From assembly GCA_032718865.1 (NCBI GenBank), contig JALUTQ010000027.1, positions 1,054,001 to 1,118,000 of the forward strand: a stretch of 64,000 nt of DNA. The letters are read 5' to 3'. Below are positions 31,847 through 42,771 of this stretch, piece by piece (the stretch's first letter is position 1; each line of letters opens with the position of its first letter). Below the pieces are notes generated by a model. The model saw nothing but the letters and a program-made list of their open reading frames with translations, searched no databases and was not told the DNA's origin. The position numbers were made by a program, and so were the translations under genes. The DNA comes from Tilletia caries (Eukaryota > Basidiomycota > Exobasidiomycetes > Tilletiales > Tilletiaceae).

Positions 31847-33312
31847 ATGCCACGAATTTCTGAGCGCGCCCGCCTCCTTCAGCTACTGCGCAGGTATCTC
31901 CGGCTGCTCGATCTGGCCGCTGCGATCGATTCGGGAGATGAAGAGGAAGCAGATGAGGTGGCGGACGGACTTGTGCTCGTCGACAGCCATCGATATCTTC
32001 ACCGGCAGCGCGACGAGGCTCAAATTCGGCTCCGCAACTCCTTCTCACGCTGCGAGGAGTATCTCGCCGCAAATGAGGACGATTTCAGGCGCGGCTTTCG
32101 AGTCTCTCACGCCCAATTCAGCTTCATCGTCGAGCAGATCGAGCCTGATGAGCTCTTTCACCAAGGCAACATGGGACGTCCAATGTTTCCCGTTCGTCAT
32201 CAAGTCTTGCTCGTGTTGTGGCGCCTGGGTCATTCCGGGACGGGGGCTACCCTTTTCCAGATTGGGCAGCGCTTTGGAGTCGGTGGTACGTATCATCTCA
32301 TTTCCTGCACCTCATTTCGAGCATCTCATTTGATGCCTTTGCCTGACTCTCCTTCTTTTGCTTCATCCACGAATAGAAGGAACGGTTGTGCTCTGGACAG
32401 ACCGTGTGCTGTCTGCGCTGATGAGCCTGGAGCGCAGGTTTATGTGGTGGCCGAGCCCCGGGGAGCGTGCCCAGCTCCGTCGAGAGCTCACCAACGAGCA
32501 CGGTCTTGCGGGCTGCATTGGCTTCATCGACGGATCCCACATCAACCTTGCCGTTGCACCCGCACGCCACGATGCCGCCGATTTTTTCAACAGACATCAT
32601 CGGCATTCTTTCAATCTCCTTGCCGTGGTTGATCGACATCTCCGTTTCCGCTTCCTCCATCTTGGGTTTCCCGGCTCTGCGCACGATCAACGTGTATACC
32701 GAGCATGCGCGCTGGCGCAGTCGCCAGATTCTCATTTTTCCACAGACGAATTCATTCTTGGGGACTCCGGATACACGTGCGACGCTCACCTGGTCTCCCT
32801 CTTCCGCAGGTTCCGTGGGCAAGAGAGTCTGGATCCCGATCAAGTGAGTTCTTCCCCTGCCCAGCATAATGTCATACCCGTTGCCCAACTCATTACTCTC
32901 TCACTTCCAGGTCTGTTTCAACCGTCATGCTTCCTCCCGCCGCGTGGCTGTCGAGCACGCCTTCGGCGTGCTGAAGCTGCGATGGCAGTCGCTGCGTGCG
33001 CTCCCGGTTTCTCTTCGGTCGGAGGTTGACGAGGCTCGAGCCGCCTGCTGGATTCGCGCCTGTGTCGTTCTCCACAACGCACTGCGCGATCAGCAGGCAG
33101 ATCCGGGCCTCTGGCTGACTGCAATCGAGCGCGAGGAAGCACAACGGCAGTACGGCGAGGATTTCACGCGGTGGGAGGAGCATGTGAGCGACGATGAAGA
33201 TGCTGTGGGCCTCAATGAAGTAGAGGAGGAAGACGAACGCTCGGTCGGACAGCAACTTCGTAGTCGCGTTCAGATATATGCCAGCATGTGGAGACAGCAG
33301 CGAGATGCGTAA
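31847..33312 (+). CDS. PIF/Harbinger DDE transposase (element 1)
   Basis: Three exons (31847-32285, 32377-32843, 32911-33312) splice in phase through GTACGT...AATAG and GTGAGT...TCCAG introns to about 435 residues. The N-terminus is helical (RNSFSRCEEYLAANEDDFRR, then a helix-turn-helix-like TGATLFQIGQRFGVGEGTV). The DDE_Tnp_4 core follows: CIGFIDGSHINLAVAP (Asp 1), HSFNLLAVVDRHLRF, FPGSAHDQRVY, FILGDSGYTCDAHLV (Asp 2), then RRVAVEHAFGVLKLRWQSL (Glu) and CVVLHNALRD. All catalytic residues are present. It cuts and pastes the element at TWA sites together with the SANT partner. The tail is acidic (EEHVSDDEDA...EVEEEDE). Confidence 0.93.
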
Positions 33313-33332
33313 TATATTTGAAAGCGTCTAAT

Positions 33333-34985
33333 CTAGATCAAGTTGTACATCTCCTTGGCTGACTCGAGAGCCTGTTGAAATGAGAGCGCTGGGTCACATT
33401 TGCGCATCTCACGCGCAATGGACATGATCGCTCCAAGCCTCTCAGCTTTCACCTTGGTGTCAATGAGCTTTTGATCCATTGCTGTACGCTCTTGACTCCG
33501 TGTGACGAGCGCCGCTTCGACGGCGCTGGGTTTCTTTTTAGGTGTTGTGAGAGACGATGAAGGTGAGAGCAGAGAGAGAGTCAGTGTTGTCCGAAAGAGG
33601 CTCGCAACACTGACTACTTACTGCTACTATCGGCCTTGCCAAACTTGCGACCAGTGTCGGAGGGACGGCCCTTCTCAAGCTTTGGCTTCTTCGCAGCCGG
33701 ACCAGTAGCTTCTCCACCAGGGCCAAGCTGCTTGCTGGACGGGCCGTCCTCCTTCTCGCCCGCATCGTCGTCTTCTTCGTCAGAGGAAGCGCGCGTAGCG
33801 GCGGCGCGGAGGAGGCCAGCGGCGCTGTCGATGCCCGACGTGGTACTGTAGCTCCCCGTAGGATTTGTAGATATGCGGTCGGACATAACCTCGGAGAGGT
33901 CATAATAATATGGACAGTAATTGAGAATGGCATCTGACGTTGAAATGAATGAGCATGATCAGCTTCATCATTCATGCGACTGCGGACTGGGTAACCTCTC
34001 ATTCCATGCAGTCTTCTCACCCGTGACAGACTTCTGGGCCAGGTTCATAGCATCCTCGTTGCCATCGGCCTCCTCTACCGCCGCCGCAGCCGCCGCGTCG
34101 AGAATGCCCTGGCCAGTGGCCAAACGAAAGTCATTCGCCTGTCGGAATTGCTTTTCGAGACCTTTGATCTGTGAACAAGAATTCTTTCATTAGCTATGAG
34201 TTCATTCGTGACGCGTGACGTTGGACTCGTACACTAACCTTCTCGACCACAGCAGCAGGAGTTCGCTCCACCTTAGTTTTGGCCTCTTGGATACGCTGCG
34301 AAACATCCCCCGCCAGAACCAGCTGACTATCACCTTCCAAACCCTTCCACTTTGCGTAATTGCCATCATCCTGTAGCCAAGACAGCAAGACAGTCATCGA
34401 CGATGGATGTCCAGGCGACACACTGTCGTTCTTCCATTGCGGAATAGGCTCGACCTTTTTTTTCTTTCCCTTGCCTGCCTGCTCAGGAAAAAGTATCATG
34501 TATTGATTGGTGAAGCCGAGAGAGTGTCAGCCTGAGTCCTGGGTTCGCGTGGATAGGAAGGAAAATTCATTGAACATACGGCGGTGACAGAATCAGACAC
34601 AGGAACCACGTCCCCTGCGGCCTCGGCGACGGCCGCAGTCGCGCTCGCGACTGTAGTATCGCCGAGGACCAAATCGTCACCGTCGGCTGCGCTTTCGGTT
34701 GCGCCCGTAACTACGGCATTGTCTTTAGCCACGTTGTCACGGGCGCGGGCAGACGGAAGAGTCTGCAAATGTTGTGAAGGGAGGAAAAAGAAAAGGGGGG
34801 GGGGGGAGGAGTAGAAAAGGAGAGGCAATGAACATAAGAACATATTTAAAGACATCAGTGTACGCGCAAGAGTGAACAGCTGCGAGAGCGAGCGCGAGAG
34901 GGGGCGGAGCGGACAGACTGACCGTGGTTGACTTTCCCTTGGTGCGCGAGGCAGCAGAGCGGCTGGAAGAACGTTTGGGAGACAT
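33333..34985 (-). CDS. SANT/Myb-like Harbinger accessory protein (element 1)
   Basis: On the minus strand, coding pieces separated by GT-AG introns run from MSPKRSSSRSAASRTKGKST (ATG at 34985) through an Ala/Asp-rich piece (34764-34581) to a trihelix/SANT-like block: SSMTVLLSWLQDDGNYAKWK...VSQRIQEAKTKVERTPAAVV (about 34480-34225). Next come KGLEKQFRQANDFRLATGQG (about 34170-34010), an acidic/Lys-rich exon (33893-33613) and a final helix exon ending ...QQALESAKEMYNLI with TAG at 33335-33333. This is the PIF/Harbinger ORF2 layout: the Myb-like protein escorts transposase to the nucleus and binds ends. Exact exon borders are approximate. Convergent with the transposase, 20 bp between stops. Confidence 0.8.
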
Positions 34986-35513
34986 CTGCAGAGGTCGGAG
35001 ACGAGAAGTAAAAGAGAGGCGACATCAATGAGTAAACACTGAGCCCATTGATCACTGCGCGCAATCGAGAGCATCACAGCTACTCACTGTGCAACAGGCC
35101 AGGCGAACAACGACGATGAGGAGGTTAAATGTTGGCTGAAGAAGAGGGAGAAGAAAGGGGAAGACAGAGAGCGAGGTCAGCCGATGAGTGAGGTTGCGAG
35201 GTGCGAGAGCGAGCGCAACACAAGGAACATACCTGATACCGTATGCGCCTTGATGTGAGCGGGATCGAGAGCGAGGGTGATGTGGATGGTGCTGCAGAAG
35301 AAAGAGATGTGAAAAGAACGAGGTGGTAGCGGTGAGAGTGAGGAGAGCAAGGATCTTGACGCGTCGAGAGGCGAGTTGTGGAATCAAAGTAAGAACCACT
35401 CGACCTAATTTGTGCGTGCGGGAGTTCTGGAGACTTCCCCATATTGAGCTCCAGAACTTTCACCCTAGCGAGGACTCAAATGTGGCTTTTCTGACTTTGT
35501 GACTACCCCTTTA

Positions 35514-36282
35514 GTAAGTGTTTCGTCCGTGCGCAAATACACTGCTCTGATGCCTGGCAGCGCCGCGGAAGTGTTTCGTCCGTGCGCAAACACACACTGC
35601 TCTGGCGGCTCGGAGCCTTTTCCCTGACATGCTATGGTTACACATCTCGCGGATTAGCGTGAGCAGGCCTCGAGACTTCAAGTCTGAAAGTTGCGTCTGC
35701 CAGTGTCTTTGAGTCACGTGAGCTTCTGCGGTGTGAAAACGCAGTAAGCAAGCGTGTCGGAACGAGAAGACTCGCCTGCTCACCACCATCGTCTTCCTCA
35801 AGTGGTGTCGCTAGGCGGTACATTGGCAGACGCTTCTTTCAGCGCTGCCTTCGCTGTTCTTTTGTGCCCGCCCTGCCCTCCCTTTTTTTCTGAGGGTTTC
35901 TGGGGGTTTTGCTGGTCAGTGAAGTAGCAGAAAGTCCCACCCATCCTTCCCCTTAACGCCTGTGAGCGTCTAAGCTTAGGGTCTCAGTTCTAGGGTCTTA
36001 GTCTGCAGCTGACTGGCCAGGCGGTACCTGGCCTATACTCATGCGCATCCCTTTTGATTCGCTATATTTCTATGCGGAAGTCTCGAGGACGCAAAGCAAC
36101 ACCACCAGCCCTGCTACTTATCGAACAGAGATCTGAAGCCCGGAGATGATTCTTACTGTGCCTGGCTATGCTCATGCGCAGTTTTATGTGCGTACGTTTG
36201 TGTCTCGAGATGCAGTTGGTGTGCGAAGTTGGGCTTCGAACGAAGTTGACTACAAAATTTGCGGGCACTTACTAACAAAATC
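35514..36282. other. No gene recognised
   Basis: A direct repeat GTGTTTCGTCCGTGCGCAAA occurs at about 35518 and 35571. The remainder has only short open frames. It may belong to the older element bracketed by the 31545/36283 inverted repeat. Confidence 0.4.
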
Positions 36283-36379
36283 GGGTCGAGTGCGTCCAGA
36301 CCGCCACCGCGGCGACAGTTCTGATAAGCGCGTGGAGGTGACTCTTTGATCACCGCCGGTCTGGTGTGATCAGACTACC

Positions 36380-37861
36380 GCCCGCAGGGCAGCCTGGGCT
36401 AGAAAGTGCCGATTTGCTTGTACTGTAAAAAGACTTAGCGAAATCGACGGTTCTCTCGCTCACTCACAGCTTCTCACTGGTCACCGCTCGGCGCTCACCG
36501 CTCATCACTCACTGCTCGGACTGACTCTCTCACTCTCCTTCATCAGCACAGCGACGCAATGGGTACCCCGTACCGCCACACCTTTCCCTCTCCGCTTGCG
36601 CACTGACGCTGATGAGGACGTCGTCTACGAAGCCTCAGCCTCGCAGTCAGTCCGTACTCACTCACTCACAATCAAGGAGATCAACAGCAGCCAGGATGAA
36701 CGTAAACACAGGACAGACGTGGGCCTCCACTGTCCACACCATCACCAGACCTCATCTCCTCCCGCGCGCACACGATGGCCTCCCAAGGACCAGAAGCAGG
36801 CACCGCAGATGCACACAGTACGTCGCTTCACCCCTTCCACCCAGCTCGCATTCGTAGCCCTTTCGTGACTGAACACTGTTCTCTTCCTGTGCTCACAGTT
36901 ACTTATCACTAAGTACCGCAACCAACAAGTAGGCGAAGTGAGAAGTGTGAGGATTGATTGAGAGGAAAGAGAAGGGAATTATGTACAAGAGAGAGGAAGT
37001 TATAGGATAGGAAGAGCTGCTGGGAACGATGATCATGATCACGACCTGGGAGAAAGTGGCAAGGACAAAGGGAAATGGAGGAGAATGGAGGAGTGCGTAA
37101 CAAAGGGAGTTGAGTCTGAAGTGGAGTCTGAGAAGGAAGATAAGATAAGGGATGTAAAGGCTATCGGGCCGATAGCACACTTCCCTAGACAACTCATCGT
37201 CACCGGTACCTCCATCTTGGGCATCAAGTACCAGGACGGCATCATGCTCTCGGCCGACACTCTCGCCTCCTACGGCAGTCTCGCTGCTCGCACGCTTCAT
37301 GGACGTCCGACGTATCATCAAGGTCGGCTAGAACACCATCGTCCGTCGTCTCAATGTGCTTCCTATTCCGCCTCTTCCTCGCGGCTCGCCTATCGCGATG
37401 TCCCCTCCTCCCTCGGCAGCACAGGCCTCATCATCCCCACTCGGTACGCCCCTCGGTCGTACCCTCGCTCTCATCTCGCCTCGTCGCCTCCCCCGCCCAG
37501 GCCAAGCACGAATGGCTATCACTCAACCCGCCCAAGCATCACTTTGTCGTCGTCGGATGAGCATGAGGACTTCTTGCCTGCGCTGGTTCAGTTTCGCGCT
37601 CAGCTGGAGGATACCCTCACTTGTCGCTTCTCGACTTCTCGTTACCACCGCTGCCATTCATTCTGCTTGGAAATTGGAATCATTGCTTATACTATTGCTG
37701 TCCAGTCGAGCGTTTCAGACTGAGCTTGATCTGCTCACTGCTGTGTGCTGACTGCTGCCAGCTGAGGTGCCGTGTGAGTGAGCGAGAGAAGCCTCGATTT
37801 CACTAAGTCTTTTTACAGTACAAGCAAATGTGGAGATTTCCGCCCAGGCTGCCCTGCGGGC
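36380..37861. mobile_element. Long-TIR element carrying a captured host-gene fragment
   Basis: Arms of about 88 bp at 36380-36467 and 37774-37861 are inverted copies: both contain GCCCGCAGGGCAGCCTGGGC, then ...TTTGCTTGTACTGTAAAAAG, ACTTAG, and CTCTCGCTCACTCAC. Between them lies DNA resembling a proteasome beta-4 gene. Long TIRs flanking host sequence fit a Pack-type (Mutator-like) element. No clean TSD was identified, and the left end abuts the arm at 36283-36380. Confidence 0.7.
36774..37340 (+). pseudogene. PRE4: Broken proteasome beta-4 subunit fragment
   Basis: An exon-like start, MASQGPEAGTADAHT, at 36774-36818 is followed by a GTACGT donor. Downstream, at about 37167-37285, the plus strand reads RQLIVTGTSILGIKYQDGIM then LSADTLASYGSL, the diagnostic start of the beta-type subunit PRE4/PSMB4. 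A frame change then gives LLARFMDVRRIIKVG, followed by a TAG in place of the usual acidic residue. The rest of the proteasome fold is not recognisable. Beta-4 is a non-catalytic ring subunit of the 20S core, so the true gene should exist elsewhere in the genome. This copy lies between long inverted repeats and is likely a captured fragment. Confidence 0.75.
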
Positions 37862-38010
37862 AGGGCGGAGCCCGATCCGCCAGAAAAGTCACGTGACTTG
37901 GATTCTGGGTGATCATCAGAGGCGATCACGACACAAGCCCGGACCGAGGGCAGCCTGGTGATCTGAGGCTAGTAACTTATGCACAAAAGTGTTCCCCAGA
38001 ATTTTAATTA

Positions 38011-38751
38011 CAGTAGAGGGTCAGTTGGTGGGTCAGGGGTCAGTTGGTGGGTCACCCACCATAACCCAACATTAACTAAACATAACACACAAACAAAACA
38101 TGCTACAGAAACCCACTGTCCTAGCGACCTCTGCTGCCAAGTTTGAGGTGAGTTAGTTAAGTAGGCTTGCGAGCCATGGTGCTGCAAAGGGTGAAGATGG
38201 GGTCGGAGACATTAGAAAAAAAACGTACAAGAACTTCAGCACCAAGCCGCACGAAATCGACTCAATCGACAAGGGTTGATTCAAAAGAGAGAGCGGTAGG
38301 GGAATACAGGAGAAAGGCGATCTAAGTGGTTTGGGGAGGATTGGGCTGCGCACTGGTGAGCTGTGTCGGTTGAAGTGGGGGGCAGGACGTGGGGTTTTGC
38401 TTTTGGCATAAGTGGCCGATGTTGCCTGATTTAGCCAATTTTTCCCGATCGCTATTTCTGGGTGTTGATCCGCCTAAATCATTTTCTATTTGAAAAGTAA
38501 AACTCCTCTGAAAATCTACTGACCCACCAACTGACCCCCCTCGGAGCCTTTTTTGTACATCCTCAGTAACCCACTCTTAACTAATCGTTCTCCCTCAGGA
38601 ATGGACCAAATGCAGAAGGGAAAGCTGGAGTGTGTAGGGCTAGTAGTGTGCTATATTCTCTCTCTTTTGACCAAGTTGTGTTGTTGTATTGCGTTTCGTG
38701 TGGTGGTGGTGCAAAGGTGCGAATTCTGCCCCACCAACTGACCCTCTACTG
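38011..38751. mobile_element. Tc1/mariner-type MITE, TSD TA
   Basis: The ends CAGTAGAGGGTCAGTTGGTG and CACCAACTGACCCTCTACTG are perfect inverted repeats (22 bp in all) flanked by TA on both sides (38009-38010, 38752-38753). The TIR motif recurs internally (GGGTCAGTTGGTGGGTCACC; ACTGACCCACCAACTGACCC near 38517). The 741-bp interior has no transposase. CAGT ends plus TA fit the pogo/Tc1-mariner superfamily. Confidence 0.92.
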
Positions 38752-38753
38752 TA

Positions 38754-39520
38754 TGGGGTTCTAGAGGTGGGTTTTGAAATTTTTTTATTTAGTCATTACC
38801 AACAATTCCTTGCGAAGTACCTCGCCGCTTCAATAAACATACGTTGCACAATCAGAATGCCCCGCGGCGATTTACGATACGCACATCCTCTCCAAATATC
38901 ATCCTGATCGGTGTCGAATTGACGCCGCTAAGGCGAGTTTGTTGGTAATGCGTCGTTGCAGAGGAGGTTCATGGGGTTCATTGCGCAAAGATCTCCCAGC
39001 GCCACGTGTGCCAGCAATGTCAACTCTTGAAGCACCTCGCCCCTTCACTATAAGTGCAAGATGCCGCCTGTTCCAGTCCTTTCCCTCGCTGTGTTCTACC
39101 CAAGGCTTCTGTCTTTCCCTCTCCTTTTCTTCTCATCATCTCTCTCATTGCTTCTTCCCACCTCTGTCCCTTGTCTGATGTCTCCAGGTGGGCTAAATCT
39201 CTCTCTGCTTCTTTCACTGCTCTGCGTCCCATCCTCATCAAACTGTTTGCCATCAGCTTTCAGCCTTCTTCCTGTTTACTCTCACATTATTCTTTTTCCC
39301 TCACTTTGCGCTCGATCTTTCCCTTTCTGAATGTTCACTCGTGTCTAGTGTCAGTGCGCAATTCAAACAGACCTCTTCGCCTCCACTACTTCTTGTCGTC
39401 TGTCCATGACCCATGCTCAGGGTGAACAGTGCAATTGTCTTCCAAATTCACTTCATGACGGAGCGGACGAAGAGTAGCGACGCTACCCTGAGATTCCGCG
39501 TAGCACTCAGGACCATCCGA
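38754..39520. other. C/T-rich unassigned segment
   Basis: From about 39100 to 39420 the plus strand is rich in CTCTTTCC-like tracts with no domain in any frame. A GAAGAGTAGCGACGCTACCCTGAG motif near 39468 recurs as GAAGAGTAGCGAAGCTACCC near 51885. Confidence 0.4.
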
Positions 39521-39524
39521 CCTT

Positions 39525-39960
39525 TATTTCTGTAATATTAGTCATGTGTGAGAAATGCAATCTACCTTATTTAGTAGACTCGGACAGGTCCGATCACTTC
39601 CTCCGGACGACCACGACCATGATGTCCGATTATAGGGGGAACCTATGTCATTTTTTTATTTCAATGCATGTAAATGATAGCTACAGTCTTCCTGATCACG
39701 GGTGTGAAGGTTTGGGAGAGATTGAGGAAGAATTGAGCGAGATCGATAAGAGCAAACTCGGCGGCTACTTAGTACCCTTGCGCGCGACGCACATATTCAG
39801 TCAGAACTCGACAACGACGCTGTTTCCGAGCTTCAAACTGCACACCCTAGACTATCACACCTTCACAATTATTTTTGACATGACCGGAGAGAGATCGAGG
39901 CAGAGTTGAGGGAGATCCGCCTGTATCAAGTAGGCTGTGTAGCAATACGTGAGGTTTGAT
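39525..39960 (+). repeat. Single diverged copy of the 344-bp hAT-internal unit
   Basis: It repeats the order seen at 22621-23690: CTGTAATA...GAGAAATGCAATCTACC, GGACAGGTCCGATCACTTCC, GTGTGAAGGTTTGGGAGAG, CGCGCGACGCACATATTCAG. It continues into the CGGAGAGAGAT...GAGTTGAGGGAGATC flank found at 23685. Confidence 0.85.
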
Positions 39961-40605
39961 TTGGAAGTCTTTTCTCGGCCGAAAGTAGCTCAAGTTTTAT
40001 TCATTCTATTTCAATATTTCAATCATCAATCAAAATTACGATCTCCCCCTGCGGCCTGCGGGAGTCACAGAATTCTGGGGAAGACTCTGGTCACAAACCA
40101 GGTCACTATTACTCTCGAGGCGCGTCGACGCGTCGACGCGCGGCACGAACGCGATATTACCCAGACTTTTCCCAGACTTTTTTATTATTAGAGCGTGTCC
40201 TGCAGCCTCAGTAAAAAATTTCGGCCGGGGTACGCTGCCTTCTCGCTGCCGACACGCTGCTGAGACACTGCCGGAACTTCTGTGACCCCATACAGAGCGC
40301 CAGCGCCTCAGCAGCGTGTCGGCAGCGTGTCGATACGCTGTGGACAGAAATCACTCGTATAAGCAGCGTGTCGCATCTCTCGAAATCTCTCATGTTTTTT
40401 CCTGATACGCTGCTCTTCCGCTGCCCACACGCTGGTCTCACACAGCTAGTTAATAGATAGAAAATTACTGTATTACGCTGCCCACACGCTGCCCACACGC
40501 TGGCAGTACACATCAGATAGTACCACATACGTCCCCCGCCGCTTCCTCCGGTCCTACCACGCCAGCACGCCTCCTCCCTCCCCGACCCTCTCCGCGGCGG
40601 CCCCG

Positions 40606-40861
40606 TGTGCTGGCAACACGTGGCCACAACCACGTGGCCAGTATCTTATCTCTCCTTTCCTTATCTCTCTCTCCTTTGACTCTCATGTATCCCGCATAGC
40701 AACAACCTGCCTCCACTTTCCCACGACACATTTCCCTCGCTCTCATCCTCACCCTTGTCGAGCTCATCATTGTACTTAGCTCTTTCTCTCCCCAGCCATT
40801 CACACGTACTTTACTCTTCTTACTCGCATAGCTTTGCTACCTATTGGCCCTTGCCAGTACA
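40606..40861 (+). repeat. 5' LTR of the non-autonomous element
   Basis: 256 bp, TG...CA. A paired G-box arrangement (CACGTGGCCACAACCACGTGG) lies at the start, followed by CCAGTATCTTATCTC, and a TTTGTACTTAGCTC-like string lies near position 160; the G-box could be the promoter/enhancer region. Confidence 0.9.
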
Positions 40862-42771
40862 TGGTGATGATAGGGAATCTCTGCTGACCACCGACGGACG
40901 GAATCCGCAGTTCCCACCCCTTGCCTCAGTGCATACCACTCGGTCGTAGTACCCGCCAGCTTCGGACTCTGCAGATCCCACCCATTCGGTCTTTGAACCC
41001 ATCATCGGTCTACACGACTGACCATCGGTCTACGCGACCCACCAGCGGTCCCCAGGACCCACCATTGGTTTCCGGGACCTCCATCGGTCCCTAGGACCCA
41101 CCACTCGGTCTCACCAACCAACTCCGGGCTCAAATCGCTCTTGCCTTCGTTCATCGGTCGTCGTACCCACAGCAATCGGTCTTCGTACCCACAGCCAGCG
41201 GTCTTCGTCCCACAGTCATCGGTCGTCGTACCCACAGCCAGCGGTCTTCGATACCCACACCCAGGTCCCAGTGGTCTTCAGTACCAACAACCAGCCTACC
41301 GTAGGCTTCCATCCTTTTCTCACCTTCAACACTCGGAGGAGCCTCAGTGCAGGCGTGTGCAGGTGTCGAGGTTGAGCATTCCCTCCGCCAAGAACCATCG
41401 TTCGACCACGACTCATCCGATCTCCAGCCAGCCAGCAAGTACGTTGTAGGAACCTTGGATCCAGACGCGTGCAGGTGTTGAGGTTGAGCATGCCCTCCGC
41501 CGACGACCACCGTCTTGGTTCCACCATCTCTATACCGCATCCAAAGCCTCTTCGATCGGCTTTTCCACTTCCTTCTTCTTTGCGGCAGCTGGCAAGCCCA
41601 GTTCTCGAGCAGCATGCGCGTTGAATGTTCCGTCGCGACCATTCCTCTGCCACTCCACTACGCGGTAGACAGCAGGAGGAACGAGTCCGCAGAAGAGGAC
41701 ATGCACGTACAACGGAACGAACCCGGCACCCTCCTCGCCATGACCCACTCCGACGAGAACAGGCAGCAGCAAGCCATCAACACCGCTCGGCGGCGCCAGC
41801 AGCACCATTCACCGCAGCGCGCCGCCTGTCCAACAGCTCTCGGTCTCGCCACCCACCCACAGTCTCTCCATTGACTTCGGTCCTTTTCGGCCTCACCATT
41901 CACCAACCAACTCGAGCACGTCGATCGGCTTCCCTTCTCTGCTCTCCGCCCTCCGGCTCTCCAGTAGGTGCGTTGTAGGTTGAGAGACTCCCTCCGCGTT
42001 AAGTGGAGCGGTCCACAAGTACAAGGCACGGCTACGGATAGTCCTCTCCAACTACGACCTACCTCTTCCTTGTCTTCGGAGCGGCTGCCCCCCTCGCTCT
42101 CCTGGCCGCGTGCACATCGAGGCTCTCCATCCGGTCACACCCTACGTTCTTCCTCTTTCTACTTCGGCCTTTCACTCGGTCCATCAGAGTCGAGGCATCT
42201 CCACTTCCCCTGGGTCCCCGTCTCGATTTCGACTCTCCTTTCTTCTTTCAGCAACTCGGTTCTATGGCAGCGTGCGCGCTGAGGCTGAACCCGTCGACCA
42301 TCCCTCCAAACTCGGCGAGTCGGTACCACCTTCTTCTGTCCGCTTCGCGCACGGGACAACGGCTTCGGATACCGATCCTCCTCCCTTGCCGCTTGCGAGC
42401 TCGGCGTGAGTCGTGACGGGCAACTCATCCACCAGAAATTCAGTACGCGGTGTTGAGGTCGAGCGATCCCTCCATCCCCGACCACCAGAGGTTCACGGCC
42501 CGCTCTTCTACGACTCTCCAGCAGTCCAAAAGGTCTCATTATGCTGGGTTGCCGCGCCACTCCTTGTATCTCAGCCACTTCGGTACCGACTTCGCTATCG
42601 CCCTTTTCCATTCCATTCCTACATTCCACAATACGCGCAGCTGCATTCACATCTCTTCAACCGGTTCTGTTACGCACTCTTGCCCATGCACGTCCGTCGA
42701 GCCATATCCGCTGCAGTTCCTTGCTACCTTGCCCATCACGACTGTGGACAGTCGTCTTTTCGGTGCCGGGA

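Larger units (their letters stand above)
31648..35510. mobile_element. Complete PIF/Harbinger element 1, TSD TTA
   Basis: Termini AGGGGTAGTCACAAAGT (31648) and ACTTTGTGACTACCCCT (ending 35510) are perfect inverted repeats, flanked by TTA at 31645-31647 and 35511-35513. TTA duplication is the PIF/Harbinger hallmark. A further inverted match (GAGCTCCAGAA...) lies just inside. The 3.9-kb interior holds a transposase (+) and a SANT/Myb-like gene (-) arranged convergently, the usual two-gene set, with no frame break noticed. It may be intact. Confidence 0.95.

Noticed and set aside
34780..34815. Poly-purine AAAAGGGGGGGGGG stretch as an assembly break
   Set aside because: It lies in an intron of the SANT gene with coding signal continuing on both sides, so no evidence of misassembly.
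40970..41290. CRISPR-like short repeats (CATCGGTC..TACCCACAGC)
   Set aside because: Repeats are degenerate and irregularly spaced with no unique spacers, in a eukaryotic LTR element; it is a simple minisatellite.
41141..42650. Several 100-165 codon frames inside the LTR element
   Set aside because: Both strands are open across degenerate repeats, and no gag or pol motif is present.
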